Of a DNA stretch of 64,000 nucleotides, positions 6,783 to 14,610 are shown one piece after another. This stretch comes from Oribacterium parvum ACB1 (lineage in GTDB: Bacteria > Bacillota > Clostridia > Lachnospirales > Lachnospiraceae), in NCBI RefSeq assembly GCF_000238055.2, contig NZ_KE148312.1, positions 565,201 through 629,200 of the forward strand, read 5' to 3'. Position numbers and translations under genes: made by a program. Under the pieces are notes generated by a model. The model was given only the letters and a program-made list of their open reading frames with translations, made no database searches and was not told the origin of the DNA. Position 1 is the first letter of the stretch, and each line of letters opens with the position of its first letter.

Positions 6783-9206
6783 TTACATATCCCTTAACTT
6801 CACCCCTATTTTCTCCAGCGCAGCGAGTAAATCCCCCCGTACCTTATTGATTTCCTCTTCACTTAAGGTGTGGTCTTTTGCTCTTAGGCTGACATTGTAG
6901 GAGAGGGACTTAAAGCCGGCAAGAACCTGCGCGCCTTCGTAGATATCGAAGAGTTCCACCTTCTCAAGGAGCGGAGATGCCGCTTCACGAATCGCGTCTT
7001 CCACCTCTCCGGCAGTCACATTAAGCGGTACAAGGAGGGAGAAATCATGAGACACTGCCGGGAACTTAGCAACCGGCGTATACTTTTTGTGATCTCCCGC
7101 CAAGGGATATACTTCCTCTAAATCAAGTACCGCCACATAGGCTCTTTCCTTCAAATCAAAGTTCTTTAAGACATCCGGATGAATCTCTCCCATTGTTCCG
7201 AGTACTTTTCCTTCATAGAGGATGTTAGCCTTTTTGCCCGGGTGGTAGTAGGGCTTTTCGCAGTTTCCGTCATAGCGGAAGCGACCGTTTAAGCCGCAGT
7301 GCATAAAGAGCTCTTCGATTTCTCCCTTTAAGCTAAAGAAATCGCCCTCTCCGATGAAACCGAGAGTCAGAGTCATACGCTCCTCAGGAAGTTCGGTAAG
7401 CGGCAGGCTCTTCGGAATATAGAGCTTTGCCATTTCAAAGAGCTTTACATCCTTATTCTTGTGACGATTATTTAAGCTAAGTGCCTGCAACATTCCCGGA
7501 ACGGAGCTGGTACGCATTACGGAGAAATCCTCTCCCAAGGGATTGGAAATCATAATCTGCTGCCACTCGGGAGCATTTTCCGGAAGAAGAAGCTTCTCAT
7601 AAACTTTCTTCGACTCAAAAGAATAGAAATAGCTTTCGTTATACCCAAGCGCCTCTGCGAGATGCCGAAGACTGCGGTTTAACGCAAGATTCGGGTGCAT
7701 TCCTCCTACGGTGCTTGCCGAGGGAAGAGTGCTCGGAATCTTATCATATCCATAGTAACGGGCAATTTCTTCCGCAATATCCGCCATTCTCTCGAGGTCC
7801 TGTCGGAAGGTCGGAATCACAAGTTCCAGACTGTCTCCCTTCACCTCAGTTTGAATCTCCAAAGGTAACAGATAAGCCTTCATTTCCTCTCCGCTTAAAT
7901 GAAGCCCCAATAAATTGTTGATTTCGGAAACGGATACGGATAAATGCTTCTCTTCCTTCTTTACCGGATAGCAATCCACCATGCCGCCTACCACTTCTCC
8001 GCAGTGGAGCTCTTCGATCAGAGTGCAGGCTCTGTCCATCGCCATCTCGCAAAGATTCGGATCTAAGCCCTTTTCAAAATAAGAAGAAGCATCGGTACGA
8101 AGTCCCAGCTTTCTTCCGGAAAGACGGATATTGGTGCCGTTAAAACAAGCCGCTTCCAGCACCACATTTTTCACCTTATCGGTAATCATGGAATTTTCTC
8201 CGCCCATGATGCCACCGAGGGCAATGGTCTTCTCCCCGTCCTTGATACACAAAATAGAGGAGTCGAGCTCATGTTCCACGCCGTCCAAGGTCACGAACTT
8301 TTCCTTATCTTCGGCACGCTCTATGCGAATCTTCTTTCCGCTGATGTCTTCGTAATCAAAGGCATGCATGGGCTGTCCGAGTTCCAGCATCACATAGTTT
8401 GTGATATCTACGAAATTATTGATTGGTCGAATGCCTGCAGTCCGGAGACGAATCTGCATCCAGGAGGGAGACGGCGCAAAACGCACATTTTTAATAAGAC
8501 GTGCAGTATAACGACTGCAAAGCTCGCTGTCCTTTAATTCCACAGTGAGATAGTCGGAGAGCTTCTCTTCGTTTCCCACCTTCTTGATTTCCGGAAAATG
8601 AAATTCCTGCCCGAAGGCTGCTGCCGCTTCTCTTGCCAGTCCCACTACGGAGAAGCAGTCCACACGGTTCGAGGTGATCTCATACTCGTGAAGAATATCC
8701 CGAAATCCAAGGAGTGCCGGAGCATCTTCTCCCACAGGAGTTCCCTCCGGGAAGATGTAAATCCCTCTTTCCGGGGCTTCCGGGAAGAAGTTACGATCCC
8801 CTCCAAGTTCCTCGATAGAGCACATCATACCGAAGGATTCCACACCGCGGAGCTTTCCGTTATGAATGCTTACGCCACCCTCCGGGCGATTTCCCTCGTG
8901 ATCTACCTTCACCTTACCGCCGTCTAAGACCACAGGCACGACCTGTCCTACTTCTACATTCGGTGCGCCGGTCACGATTTGGAGCGTCTCCTTCCCGATA
9001 TCCACTTGGCAGATTAAGAGGTGGTCGGAATCCTCGTGCTTCTTCACGGAAAGAATCTTTCCTGTCACAATCTTCTCCAGATTTTCCCCGAGGTCTTCCA
9101 TGGTTTCCACTTTATTGCCGACTAGGGTCATTCTGTCTCCGAAGTCTTTGCCGGATACGGAAAGGCCCGGAACATATGCTTTTAACCAATTCATGGATGT
9201 ATTCAT
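6783..9206 (-). CDS. pheT: Phenylalanyl-tRNA synthetase beta subunit
   Basis: Forms the alpha2beta2 enzyme that charges tRNA-Phe. Bacterial-length beta subunit (807 aa). Order: N-terminal helix (MNWLKAYVPGLSVSG), tRNA-binding OB/EMAP domain (KILSVKKHEDSDHLLICQVDIG ... QIVTGAPNV), B3/B4 editing module (YEITSNRVDCFSVVGLAREAAA), B5 domain, the catalytic-like core and the C-terminal FDX-ACB domain (FPAVSHDFSLLVPLNVTAGEVEDAI ... LFDIYEG). I chose the ATG at 9206, 7 nt after GGGGG; a TTG six bases upstream is also in frame. It starts 12 bp after the pheS stop and is co-transcribed from the T-box promoter. Confidence 0.96.
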   Translation of the reverse strand: MNTSMNWLKAYVPGLSVSGKDFGDRMTLVGNKVETMEDLGENLEKIVTGKILSVKKHEDSDHLLICQVDIGKETLQIVTGAPNVEVGQVVPVVLDGGKVKVDHEGNRPEGGVSIHNGKLRGVESFGMMCSIEELGGDRNFFPEAPERGIYIFPEGTPVGEDAPALLGFRDILHEYEITSNRVDCFSVVGLAREAAAAFGQEFHFPEIKKVGNEEKLSDYLTVELKDSELCSRYTARLIKNVRFAPSPSWMQIRLRTAGIRPINNFVDITNYVMLELGQPMHAFDYEDISGKKIRIERAEDKEKFVTLDGVEHELDSSILCIKDGEKTIALGGIMGGENSMITDKVKNVVLEAACFNGTNIRLSGRKLGLRTDASSYFEKGLDPNLCEMAMDRACTLIEELHCGEVVGGMVDCYPVKKEEKHLSVSVSEINNLLGLHLSGEEMKAYLLPLEIQTEVKGDSLELVIPTFRQDLERMADIAEEIARYYGYDKIPSTLPSASTVGGMHPNLALNRSLRHLAEALGYNESYFYSFESKKVYEKLLLPENAPEWQQIMISNPLGEDFSVMRTSSVPGMLQALSLNNRHKNKDVKLFEMAKLYIPKSLPLTELPEERMTLTLGFIGEGDFFSLKGEIEELFMHCGLNGRFRYDGNCEKPYYHPGKKANILYEGKVLGTMGEIHPDVLKNFDLKERAYVAVLDLEEVYPLAGDHKKYTPVAKFPAVSHDFSLLVPLNVTAGEVEDAIREAASPLLEKVELFDIYEGAQVLAGFKSLSYNVSLRAKDHTLSEEEINKVRGDLLAALEKIGVKLRDM

Positions 9207-9218
9207 CTTCAATCCCCC

Positions 9219-10241
9219 TTAAAACTGCTCTAAGAAGCGCAGATCATTTTCATAGAGTAAACGCATATCATCGATTTCATACTTCAGAAGTGCGATACGC
9301 TCAAGGCCTACACCGAAGGCGAAACCGCTGTACTCGTTCGGGTCGATCCCGCAGGATTCCAGCACCTTCGGGTGCACCATGCCGCAGCCTAAAATCTCAA
9401 TCCAGCCTTCTCCCTTACAGAAACGACAGCCTTTTCCCTTACACTTAAAACAGGAAACATCCACTTCTGCGGAAGGCTCCGTAAAGGGGAAGTGGTGCGG
9501 ACGGAGTTTTGTCTTCGTATCCTGTCCGAAGAGTTCCTTGGCAAAGAGGTCCAGTGTGCCCTTTAAATCGGAAAAATGGATATTTTTATCAATTACCAAG
9601 CCCTCCACCTGATGGAAGGAAGGGGAATGGGTCGCATCCACTGCGTCGGAACGGAACACTCTTCCCGGGCAAATCATGCGAAGTGGCGGCTTGTGAGTTT
9701 CCATATATCTGGCCTGCACGGAGGAAGTCTGGGTTCTTAAAAGAATATTGCTGTTGATATAGAAGGTATCCTGTTCATCCCTTGCAGGGTGTCCCTCCGG
9801 GATATTCAGCTTCTCAAAGTTATAGCTGTCGTACTCTACCTCGGGGCCTTCCACAACTTCATAGCCCATGCCGATAAAGATTTTTTCCACCTCTTCCAGA
9901 GCAAGAGTATTCGGATGGGCGTGTCCATAACGAATCTTCTTTCCGGGGAGTGTCACATCAATCGTCTCTGTGGAAAGTCTGGCATCCTGTAAGGCACGCT
10001 CCAGCTCTGCCGCACGCTCCTTAATCTCCTTCTCAATTTTCTGAGAAACTTCATTTACCAGCTGTCCGAAAGCCGGCCTTTCCTCGGCACTTAAGTCCTT
10101 TAAAGCTTTCTTCGCCTCCGCAAGTTCACCTTTTTTCCCTAAAAAACAGGTACGAATTTCATTGATGGAATTCATATCCATGGCAGAGCGCAAACGCTCT
10201 TCTGCCGCCTTTCCGATTTCCTCGAGATTGAATGTGTTCAT
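9219..10241 (-). CDS. pheS: Phenylalanyl-tRNA synthetase alpha subunit
   Basis: Catalytic subunit of PheRS. 340 aa, the usual bacterial size: N-terminal coiled coil (residues 1-90), then class II motifs including GHAHPNTLALEEVEKIFIGMG, DTFYINSNILLRTQTSSVQAR (motif 2 region), PGRVFRSDAVDATHSPSFHQVEG and FGVGLERIALLKYEIDDMR (motif 3). A CFKCKGKGCRFC stretch contributes extra cysteines. AGGGAGG precedes the ATG. It is first in the pheST operon and lies behind a T-box leader and three hairpins. Confidence 0.97.
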   Translation of the reverse strand: MNTFNLEEIGKAAEERLRSAMDMNSINEIRTCFLGKKGELAEAKKALKDLSAEERPAFGQLVNEVSQKIEKEIKERAAELERALQDARLSTETIDVTLPGKKIRYGHAHPNTLALEEVEKIFIGMGYEVVEGPEVEYDSYNFEKLNIPEGHPARDEQDTFYINSNILLRTQTSSVQARYMETHKPPLRMICPGRVFRSDAVDATHSPSFHQVEGLVIDKNIHFSDLKGTLDLFAKELFGQDTKTKLRPHHFPFTEPSAEVDVSCFKCKGKGCRFCKGEGWIEILGCGMVHPKVLESCGIDPNEYSGFAFGVGLERIALLKYEIDDMRLLYENDLRFLEQF

Positions 10242-10275
10242 ATTACCTCCCTTGATATAAACAAGTTTCCTTTAC

Positions 10276-10423
10276 GGAATCGTCAGCGCTTCGCGCTTTT
10301 TCGATTCCTGCCTGCATTCGCACTCTCGAGACTTTCGTCTCTTCGTGCTCATGCAGGGGCGTGCCATCAAGTCCCATTCCCTCTTGCAAACAAGTTTGCA
10401 ATGGGTATGGGGACTTATGGCAC
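10276..10423 (-). repeat. Array of three nested hairpins in the pheS 5' untranslated region
   Basis: Three back-to-back imperfect palindromes lie between the T-box terminator and pheS. One is 10276-10308 (GGAATCG/CGATTCC enclosing AGCGC-TTC-GCGCT). The second is 10311-10357 (CCTGCAT/ATGCAGG enclosing GCAC/GTGC and GAGAC-TTTC-GTCTC). The third is 10361-10423 (GTGCCAT/ATGGCAC enclosing AAGTCCC/GGGACTT and TTGCAAA/TTTGCAA). They are not part of the canonical T-box. Confidence 0.8.
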
Positions 10424-10424
10424 T

Positions 10425-10680
10425 GTAAAACAAAATCCCCGTCTGCAATTGCAGACAGGGACGAATGTTCGCGGTACCACCCTGATTCCTGAATTTCTTT
10501 CAGGCTCTCTTTATGCTTAACGCAGTCTCACGGTTCTTCCTACTCTCCTTCGATTTCAAAAAAACAGCTCCGGTGGGAAAATTCCAAAAAGCGCTTTGGA
10601 AGAACTTGCAGCCTGTGATTCTTCTCTCTATGCTAAGCGGACTCTTTTTGTACTGTGCACCTTCATCGCATTTCCCCCGA
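10425..10680 (-). promoter_or_regulatory. T-box leader (tRNA-Phe responsive) of pheST
   Basis: The minus strand carries the T-box core AGGGTGGTACCGCG (complement of about 10470-10484). It is followed by an intrinsic terminator made of CCCTGTCTGCAA/TTGCAGACGGGG (10437-10460) and a T-rich run. Upstream is about 190 nt of structured leader (stem I region). In this family uncharged tRNA pairs with a specifier codon and the T-box bulge, favouring read-through into pheS. A UUC triplet lies in AAGTTCTTCC near 10602, but I cannot prove it is the specifier. Confidence 0.92.
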
Positions 10681-10709
10681 AGTATAGTGAATTGTGGGGT
10701 AAAAGTCAA
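10681..10709 (-). promoter_or_regulatory. Sigma-A type promoter of the pheST T-box transcript
   Basis: TTGACT (complement of 10704-10709), 17-nt spacer, TATACT (complement of 10681-10686). Confidence 0.85.
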
Positions 10710-10786
10710 GTTTATCTTACGATTCAGCTTCTTTCCGCACCCTTTTTTCTGTGCTAAATCCTATCCATATCTTATTGTGCTACGCT

Positions 10787-12661
10787 TTATTTCTCTTCTT
10801 TTACTTTTCCCATATCCGTATCCTTCGACCATACACGGATCTGTGACTTCGTGGTCTTTTTTACCACATACATCGCATAGTCTGCATTTTTCTGTAATTC
10901 ATCGGGATTCGCCCCCCCATCGGGATACCAGCTTACACCGCCGGAAAGGCGGAGCATCTTCTTACTTCCGTCCGGAAGCAGGATATAGCTTTCATCAATG
11001 GTTTTTTGCAGCTTCTCAATTAAAGCATTGACCCTGCTTCTCTCTCCATCTTCATCAAAGATAAAAATATTAAATTCATCTCCGGAAATGCGGGAATACA
11101 AGGCTTCCGAGCCAAGGGCTGTCCGCATCGCATCGGAAGCACAACGGATATATTTGTCGCCATACTCATGCCCGAAGGTATCGTTGACCATCTTCAAATT
11201 GTCAAGGTCCATCATGATATAGGCACCGATGGCATTACCACCGCCTTTTTCTTCCAAAAGCTCGCGAATACGCCGTCCAAAAGCTCTTCGGTTATAGAGA
11301 TCCGTAAGAAAATCATGGTCTCGTTCATACTGCAAATTTTGCTGTTCTTGTAAAAGTCTGTCCGAAAGATCTTCCAATGCCTCCGACATCTGGTCAATTT
11401 CCAAAATACCGGTTTCTTTCAGTTCCAACTTCTCCGTCGCTTTGTTGGCTCGTATCTCCGAGGCAAGATTCCGTATCGGTCTTTGCAAGAAAACGGAAAT
11501 CACAAGACTTCCCAATATACCGATAAGTAGCGTCAGTACAATACTTACTGCCATAACAAAAAGCATACGGTCTGCAAAGTGGTTCATGGTTTTATATGGA
11601 ATCTCCGCCCCAAGCTTCCACGCTATATCTATAAACGGACCATTGGTTGAAAAAATATGTAACGGAATACTGTAAGTATAATTCTCTTCCTCCTGCTTGG
11701 AAGAGACCGTTTCCGTCTTATCCTCCGTGCTGATTGTGGAGGAATGTAAACGAATCAATTGCTGATACTTCTCTGAACTGATGACATCTTCTCCACTCTT
11801 TTCCGCGCTCAAAAAGTAGAATGCGGTTCCGCCGCTATCCAACTCCTTTTCCGGAAGATAGCTTTGCAGATAACTGAGCAATATATCCACTCCCAAAACA
11901 CCGTAAACTCTTCCATCCGACAATCGTAGCGGCACGGAATAACTGATTGCCTCTCTCTCTTCTCCAAAAAGAGAGAAAGGTCTGCTCCAGTATCCCAAAT
12001 CCTCCCAAGAGGTCTCTACGCCATAATGAAAAGAAGCCTGTGTCGGCTCATAGAAAAAGTCATAATAGGGAACCCCCGATGTTCCGAACTGAAAATTCGT
12101 ATTCCAAGTTCTATCTGTTGACAACTGCTTATTTCTTGCAACCAGAAGCGGAGATCGCTCAATCAGGAGGTCCATATTCTTATTGCTCGGCCTGGACTCG
12201 GGATCCAAGTCACGAAAATAAAGTCCGGGTTTATCCTCATAAGTCCCGGATTCCATACCGCTCTGTAAATTATCTGCATTTAAAATCAGAAATACACCGG
12301 TAACACGATTGGTTCGCATCATCGAAATCAAATCATCGGAAACCGCATTTAAGAAAGGAGCCGCATTCTCCGAACTGTCATCGATAGCCTCTATATCCAG
12401 TTTTCCCGCCTCAACAAGTCCATCTGCCAGTTGATTTATCTTTTGCACCGTCTGCCCCAGGTTCATCCACTGGTTTACCATGATACTTTCCAGATAATTT
12501 CTTCTGGCTTCCACCCTACTTTCCACGATTTCTCTGGCATTTGTATGTATCAATCCAAAAAGGCCTTGACCATAGATGGACATCATGATGATTCCAATTT
12601 CCAAAATAACCAAAATCATCAGCGGTATCAATATTTTCCTAAAAATCGGTTGTTTTTTCAT
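10787..12661 (-). CDS. Membrane diguanylate cyclase (Cache-HAMP-GGDEF)
   Basis: A 624-aa sensor enzyme predicted to make cyclic di-GMP from GTP. An N-terminal membrane helix (ILIPLMILVILEIGIIMMSIYG) is followed by a roughly 300-residue extracytoplasmic dCache-like domain (YGVLGVDILLSYLQSYLPEK is typical). Then come a second helix (MLFVMAVSIVLTLLIGILGSLVISVFL), a HAMP-like linker with coiled coil (ILEIDQMSEALEDLSDRLLQEQQNLQ) and a GGDEF domain beginning DFLTDLYNRRAF. The active-site loop reads SGDEF (residues 526-530), an accepted variant. No RxxD inhibitory site is seen just upstream. It starts 17 bp after the solute-binding protein gene, so both are probably one transcript. Confidence 0.88.
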   Translation of the reverse strand: MKKQPIFRKILIPLMILVILEIGIIMMSIYGQGLFGLIHTNAREIVESRVEARRNYLESIMVNQWMNLGQTVQKINQLADGLVEAGKLDIEAIDDSSENAAPFLNAVSDDLISMMRTNRVTGVFLILNADNLQSGMESGTYEDKPGLYFRDLDPESRPSNKNMDLLIERSPLLVARNKQLSTDRTWNTNFQFGTSGVPYYDFFYEPTQASFHYGVETSWEDLGYWSRPFSLFGEEREAISYSVPLRLSDGRVYGVLGVDILLSYLQSYLPEKELDSGGTAFYFLSAEKSGEDVISSEKYQQLIRLHSSTISTEDKTETVSSKQEEENYTYSIPLHIFSTNGPFIDIAWKLGAEIPYKTMNHFADRMLFVMAVSIVLTLLIGILGSLVISVFLQRPIRNLASEIRANKATEKLELKETGILEIDQMSEALEDLSDRLLQEQQNLQYERDHDFLTDLYNRRAFGRRIRELLEEKGGGNAIGAYIMMDLDNLKMVNDTFGHEYGDKYIRCASDAMRTALGSEALYSRISGDEFNIFIFDEDGERSRVNALIEKLQKTIDESYILLPDGSKKMLRLSGGVSWYPDGGANPDELQKNADYAMYVVKKTTKSQIRVWSKDTDMGKVKEEK

Positions 12662-12677
12662 CTTCTATCTCAACAAT

Positions 12678-14135
12678 CTAGTCTTGCAATTGATTCATTT
12701 CAGCGAGCAGGGCATCATACCAGAGATTAAAATTTTCTTCTGTGTTGAATTCCCCTATGGCATCCTCATAACTTAATCCTGACGCCATGGCTGTTTCTAC
12801 TTCTTTTCTATCCTTTTCCGCTTTTTCCGGCAAAGAATTTTCCAGAATATTTCGAACATTTTTTGAGTTTGCAACAGCAGGAGTCGTGTAAAGAGTGTGT
12901 GAGTTCATAACATTGAGCGCCTCTTCCATAGCTGGATCGGAGCCTCTTCCCTTCAAAATGTCTATTGTCTGAATGGTAAATCCATCCACTCGAACGGGAA
13001 GGTACTCTGCACTCATTGCAAACTTACAATTTTCTTCCTTCCCTGTCAGCCAGCGCAAAAACTCCACTGAATCCTTCACCCTTTCCTCAGTTCCATTCAA
13101 AACGGAAATCCCGGCTCCCTGCTGCATGGCAAAACGCTCACCCTTTACAAATTGAGGGCAAGGTAAAACAATGCAGTCTATAGAATAATGTACTTCATCG
13201 GAAAGAATTACATCCCGCGGAAAATAACTGTAGCCTGCCGAAGAGCCGACATAGGAAAGAATTTCTCCTGTTCGCACATCATCTGAGCGATAGCGCCCGA
13301 TAGAGGCAAAGTAGCCCTTAATATAAGGGACATAGTAATTGTCCCAAAGCTTACGCAGGATGGGTTTTGGAAAGTTATAAGAAGCATTTCCGGAGCTGTC
13401 TTTGGAAATCAAATCTACCCCCATCTGCTTTGCGCCAACCAGAAAATAATTAGCAAAATCATCCATTCCGAAGAAGGGCTTTCCGTCATTTTCCTCCGGA
13501 GTCAACGCGTCGGTATACTCATAATACTTTTTTGCCACCTCCATCAGACCTTCCCGTGTTTCTAATTCTGTAAGCTTTGTTCCGGTCGCATCGGCAAATT
13601 TTTTCCAATCCGTCCCATTTAAAAAGAAAAGCTCTGTGGATTTTCCTACCGGGAGAATCTTAATGCCTTCATCTTTCTTTCCCAGTCTTCCTTCATTTAA
13701 GAACTCGGGGACAAAAGCGTCCAGCTCTTCCTGAGAAAAGTATCGGCTTAAATCCACAAGATAGTGTTTTCTGTCCAAAACCCAAGCAATATCCGCATAC
13801 ATAAAAGCCATATCCGGATAGTCATCTTGTGTAAAATTTTTATCGGTTAAAGCAAGAAGATTGTTCTCAATATCCTCAAAAGACCCCGGATTCATCAGTC
13901 GTACGGAGAAATTCAACTCCCTTCCCCGTCCTTCGTTAAATTCGTCTATCGTCTTTTTAAATGCCTCCAGCTGCGCTCCGGAATAATAACTCCAGATACT
14001 CAGTTCCCTATTCTCCTTTGCCTTATTATAAGAGCTCTCCTCTTTTACCTGCTTCTCGTTCTTTCTTTTACAAGACAGAAGAAATAAAATACAGATAAGG
14101 AGAAACCCGATATATCGTAAATATCTTCTCTTCAT
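12678..14135 (-). CDS. Lipoprotein extracellular solute-binding protein (family 1, sugar-type)
   Basis: A 485-aa secreted lipoprotein. The signal peptide has a basic start and hydrophobic core ending in the lipobox LLSC (Cys about 22), followed by a charged linker. The mature part resembles ABC family-1 solute-binding proteins: LSIWSYYSGAQLEAFKKTIDEFNEGRG, an ALTDKNFTQDDYPDMAFMYADIAW segment, KILPVGKSTELFFLN and a C-terminal AMSAEYLPVR block. No permease or ATPase gene is adjacent. It precedes the diguanylate cyclase by 17 bp, so its likely role is ligand presentation to that sensor and not transport. That is inference from context. Confidence 0.82.
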   Translation of the reverse strand: MKRRYLRYIGFLLICILFLLSCKRKNEKQVKEESSYNKAKENRELSIWSYYSGAQLEAFKKTIDEFNEGRGRELNFSVRLMNPGSFEDIENNLLALTDKNFTQDDYPDMAFMYADIAWVLDRKHYLVDLSRYFSQEELDAFVPEFLNEGRLGKKDEGIKILPVGKSTELFFLNGTDWKKFADATGTKLTELETREGLMEVAKKYYEYTDALTPEENDGKPFFGMDDFANYFLVGAKQMGVDLISKDSSGNASYNFPKPILRKLWDNYYVPYIKGYFASIGRYRSDDVRTGEILSYVGSSAGYSYFPRDVILSDEVHYSIDCIVLPCPQFVKGERFAMQQGAGISVLNGTEERVKDSVEFLRWLTGKEENCKFAMSAEYLPVRVDGFTIQTIDILKGRGSDPAMEEALNVMNSHTLYTTPAVANSKNVRNILENSLPEKAEKDRKEVETAMASGLSYEDAIGEFNTEENFNLWYDALLAEMNQLQD

Positions 14136-14610
14136 TTTGCTCTACCTTTTCTTTGGTTTATGGGTTCAAAAGAAAAAAGCATGGTCTAATACTTGGGACA
14201 ACTTCGTCATAAACCATTTTAAATATAAGTATTAATTCAACTTTTTTATATAAATTATATTAGCTTTCACACAAAATAAATAGCTGTATTTTTAAGCAAG
14301 CCATGCTCTCTGTCAGGATGGCAAATGCTCTGTTCGTGAAACTGATACAAGCTACAAAACTAAAGAACTTAGTAGCTTTTTCCCTCCTTTATCAGCATTA
14401 TATATAAAAGACCGTATGAAGTCCAACATTGATTTTTTTATTCTTTTCTCCGCTTTTTTTGATTTCAATTTTCCCTATTTTTTGTTCAAAATCTCTTTTC
14501 CTCCATATATGATAATTTCGCAGGATTATAATGGAGATGATTTTACATCTCTCCTAAATCCTGCGAAATAAAAGGAATATTTTTATCAAAGTGAAAAATC
14601 TAAGCAATTT
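14136..14610. other. 475-bp intergenic region with structured DNA
   Basis: Upstream of the solute-binding protein gene the minus strand can fold into CTGATA ... TATCAG enclosing AGCTAC/GTAGCT (about 14342-14395), then GCCAT ... ATGGC (about 14299-14323). The sequence does not match the cyclic-di-GMP riboswitch consensus that I remember. At 14516-14569 there is a nested hairpin with outer arms TTTCGCAGGATT/AATCCTGCGAAA and inner GGAGATG/CATCTC, just downstream of the MCP gene and possibly its transcript end. No convincing gene is present. Confidence 0.5.

Noticed and set aside
14230-14400. Cyclic-di-GMP (GEMM) riboswitch ahead of the SBP-cyclase operon
   Set aside because: Stem-loops exist but the GEMM conserved core and its GAAA tetraloop receptor are not found.
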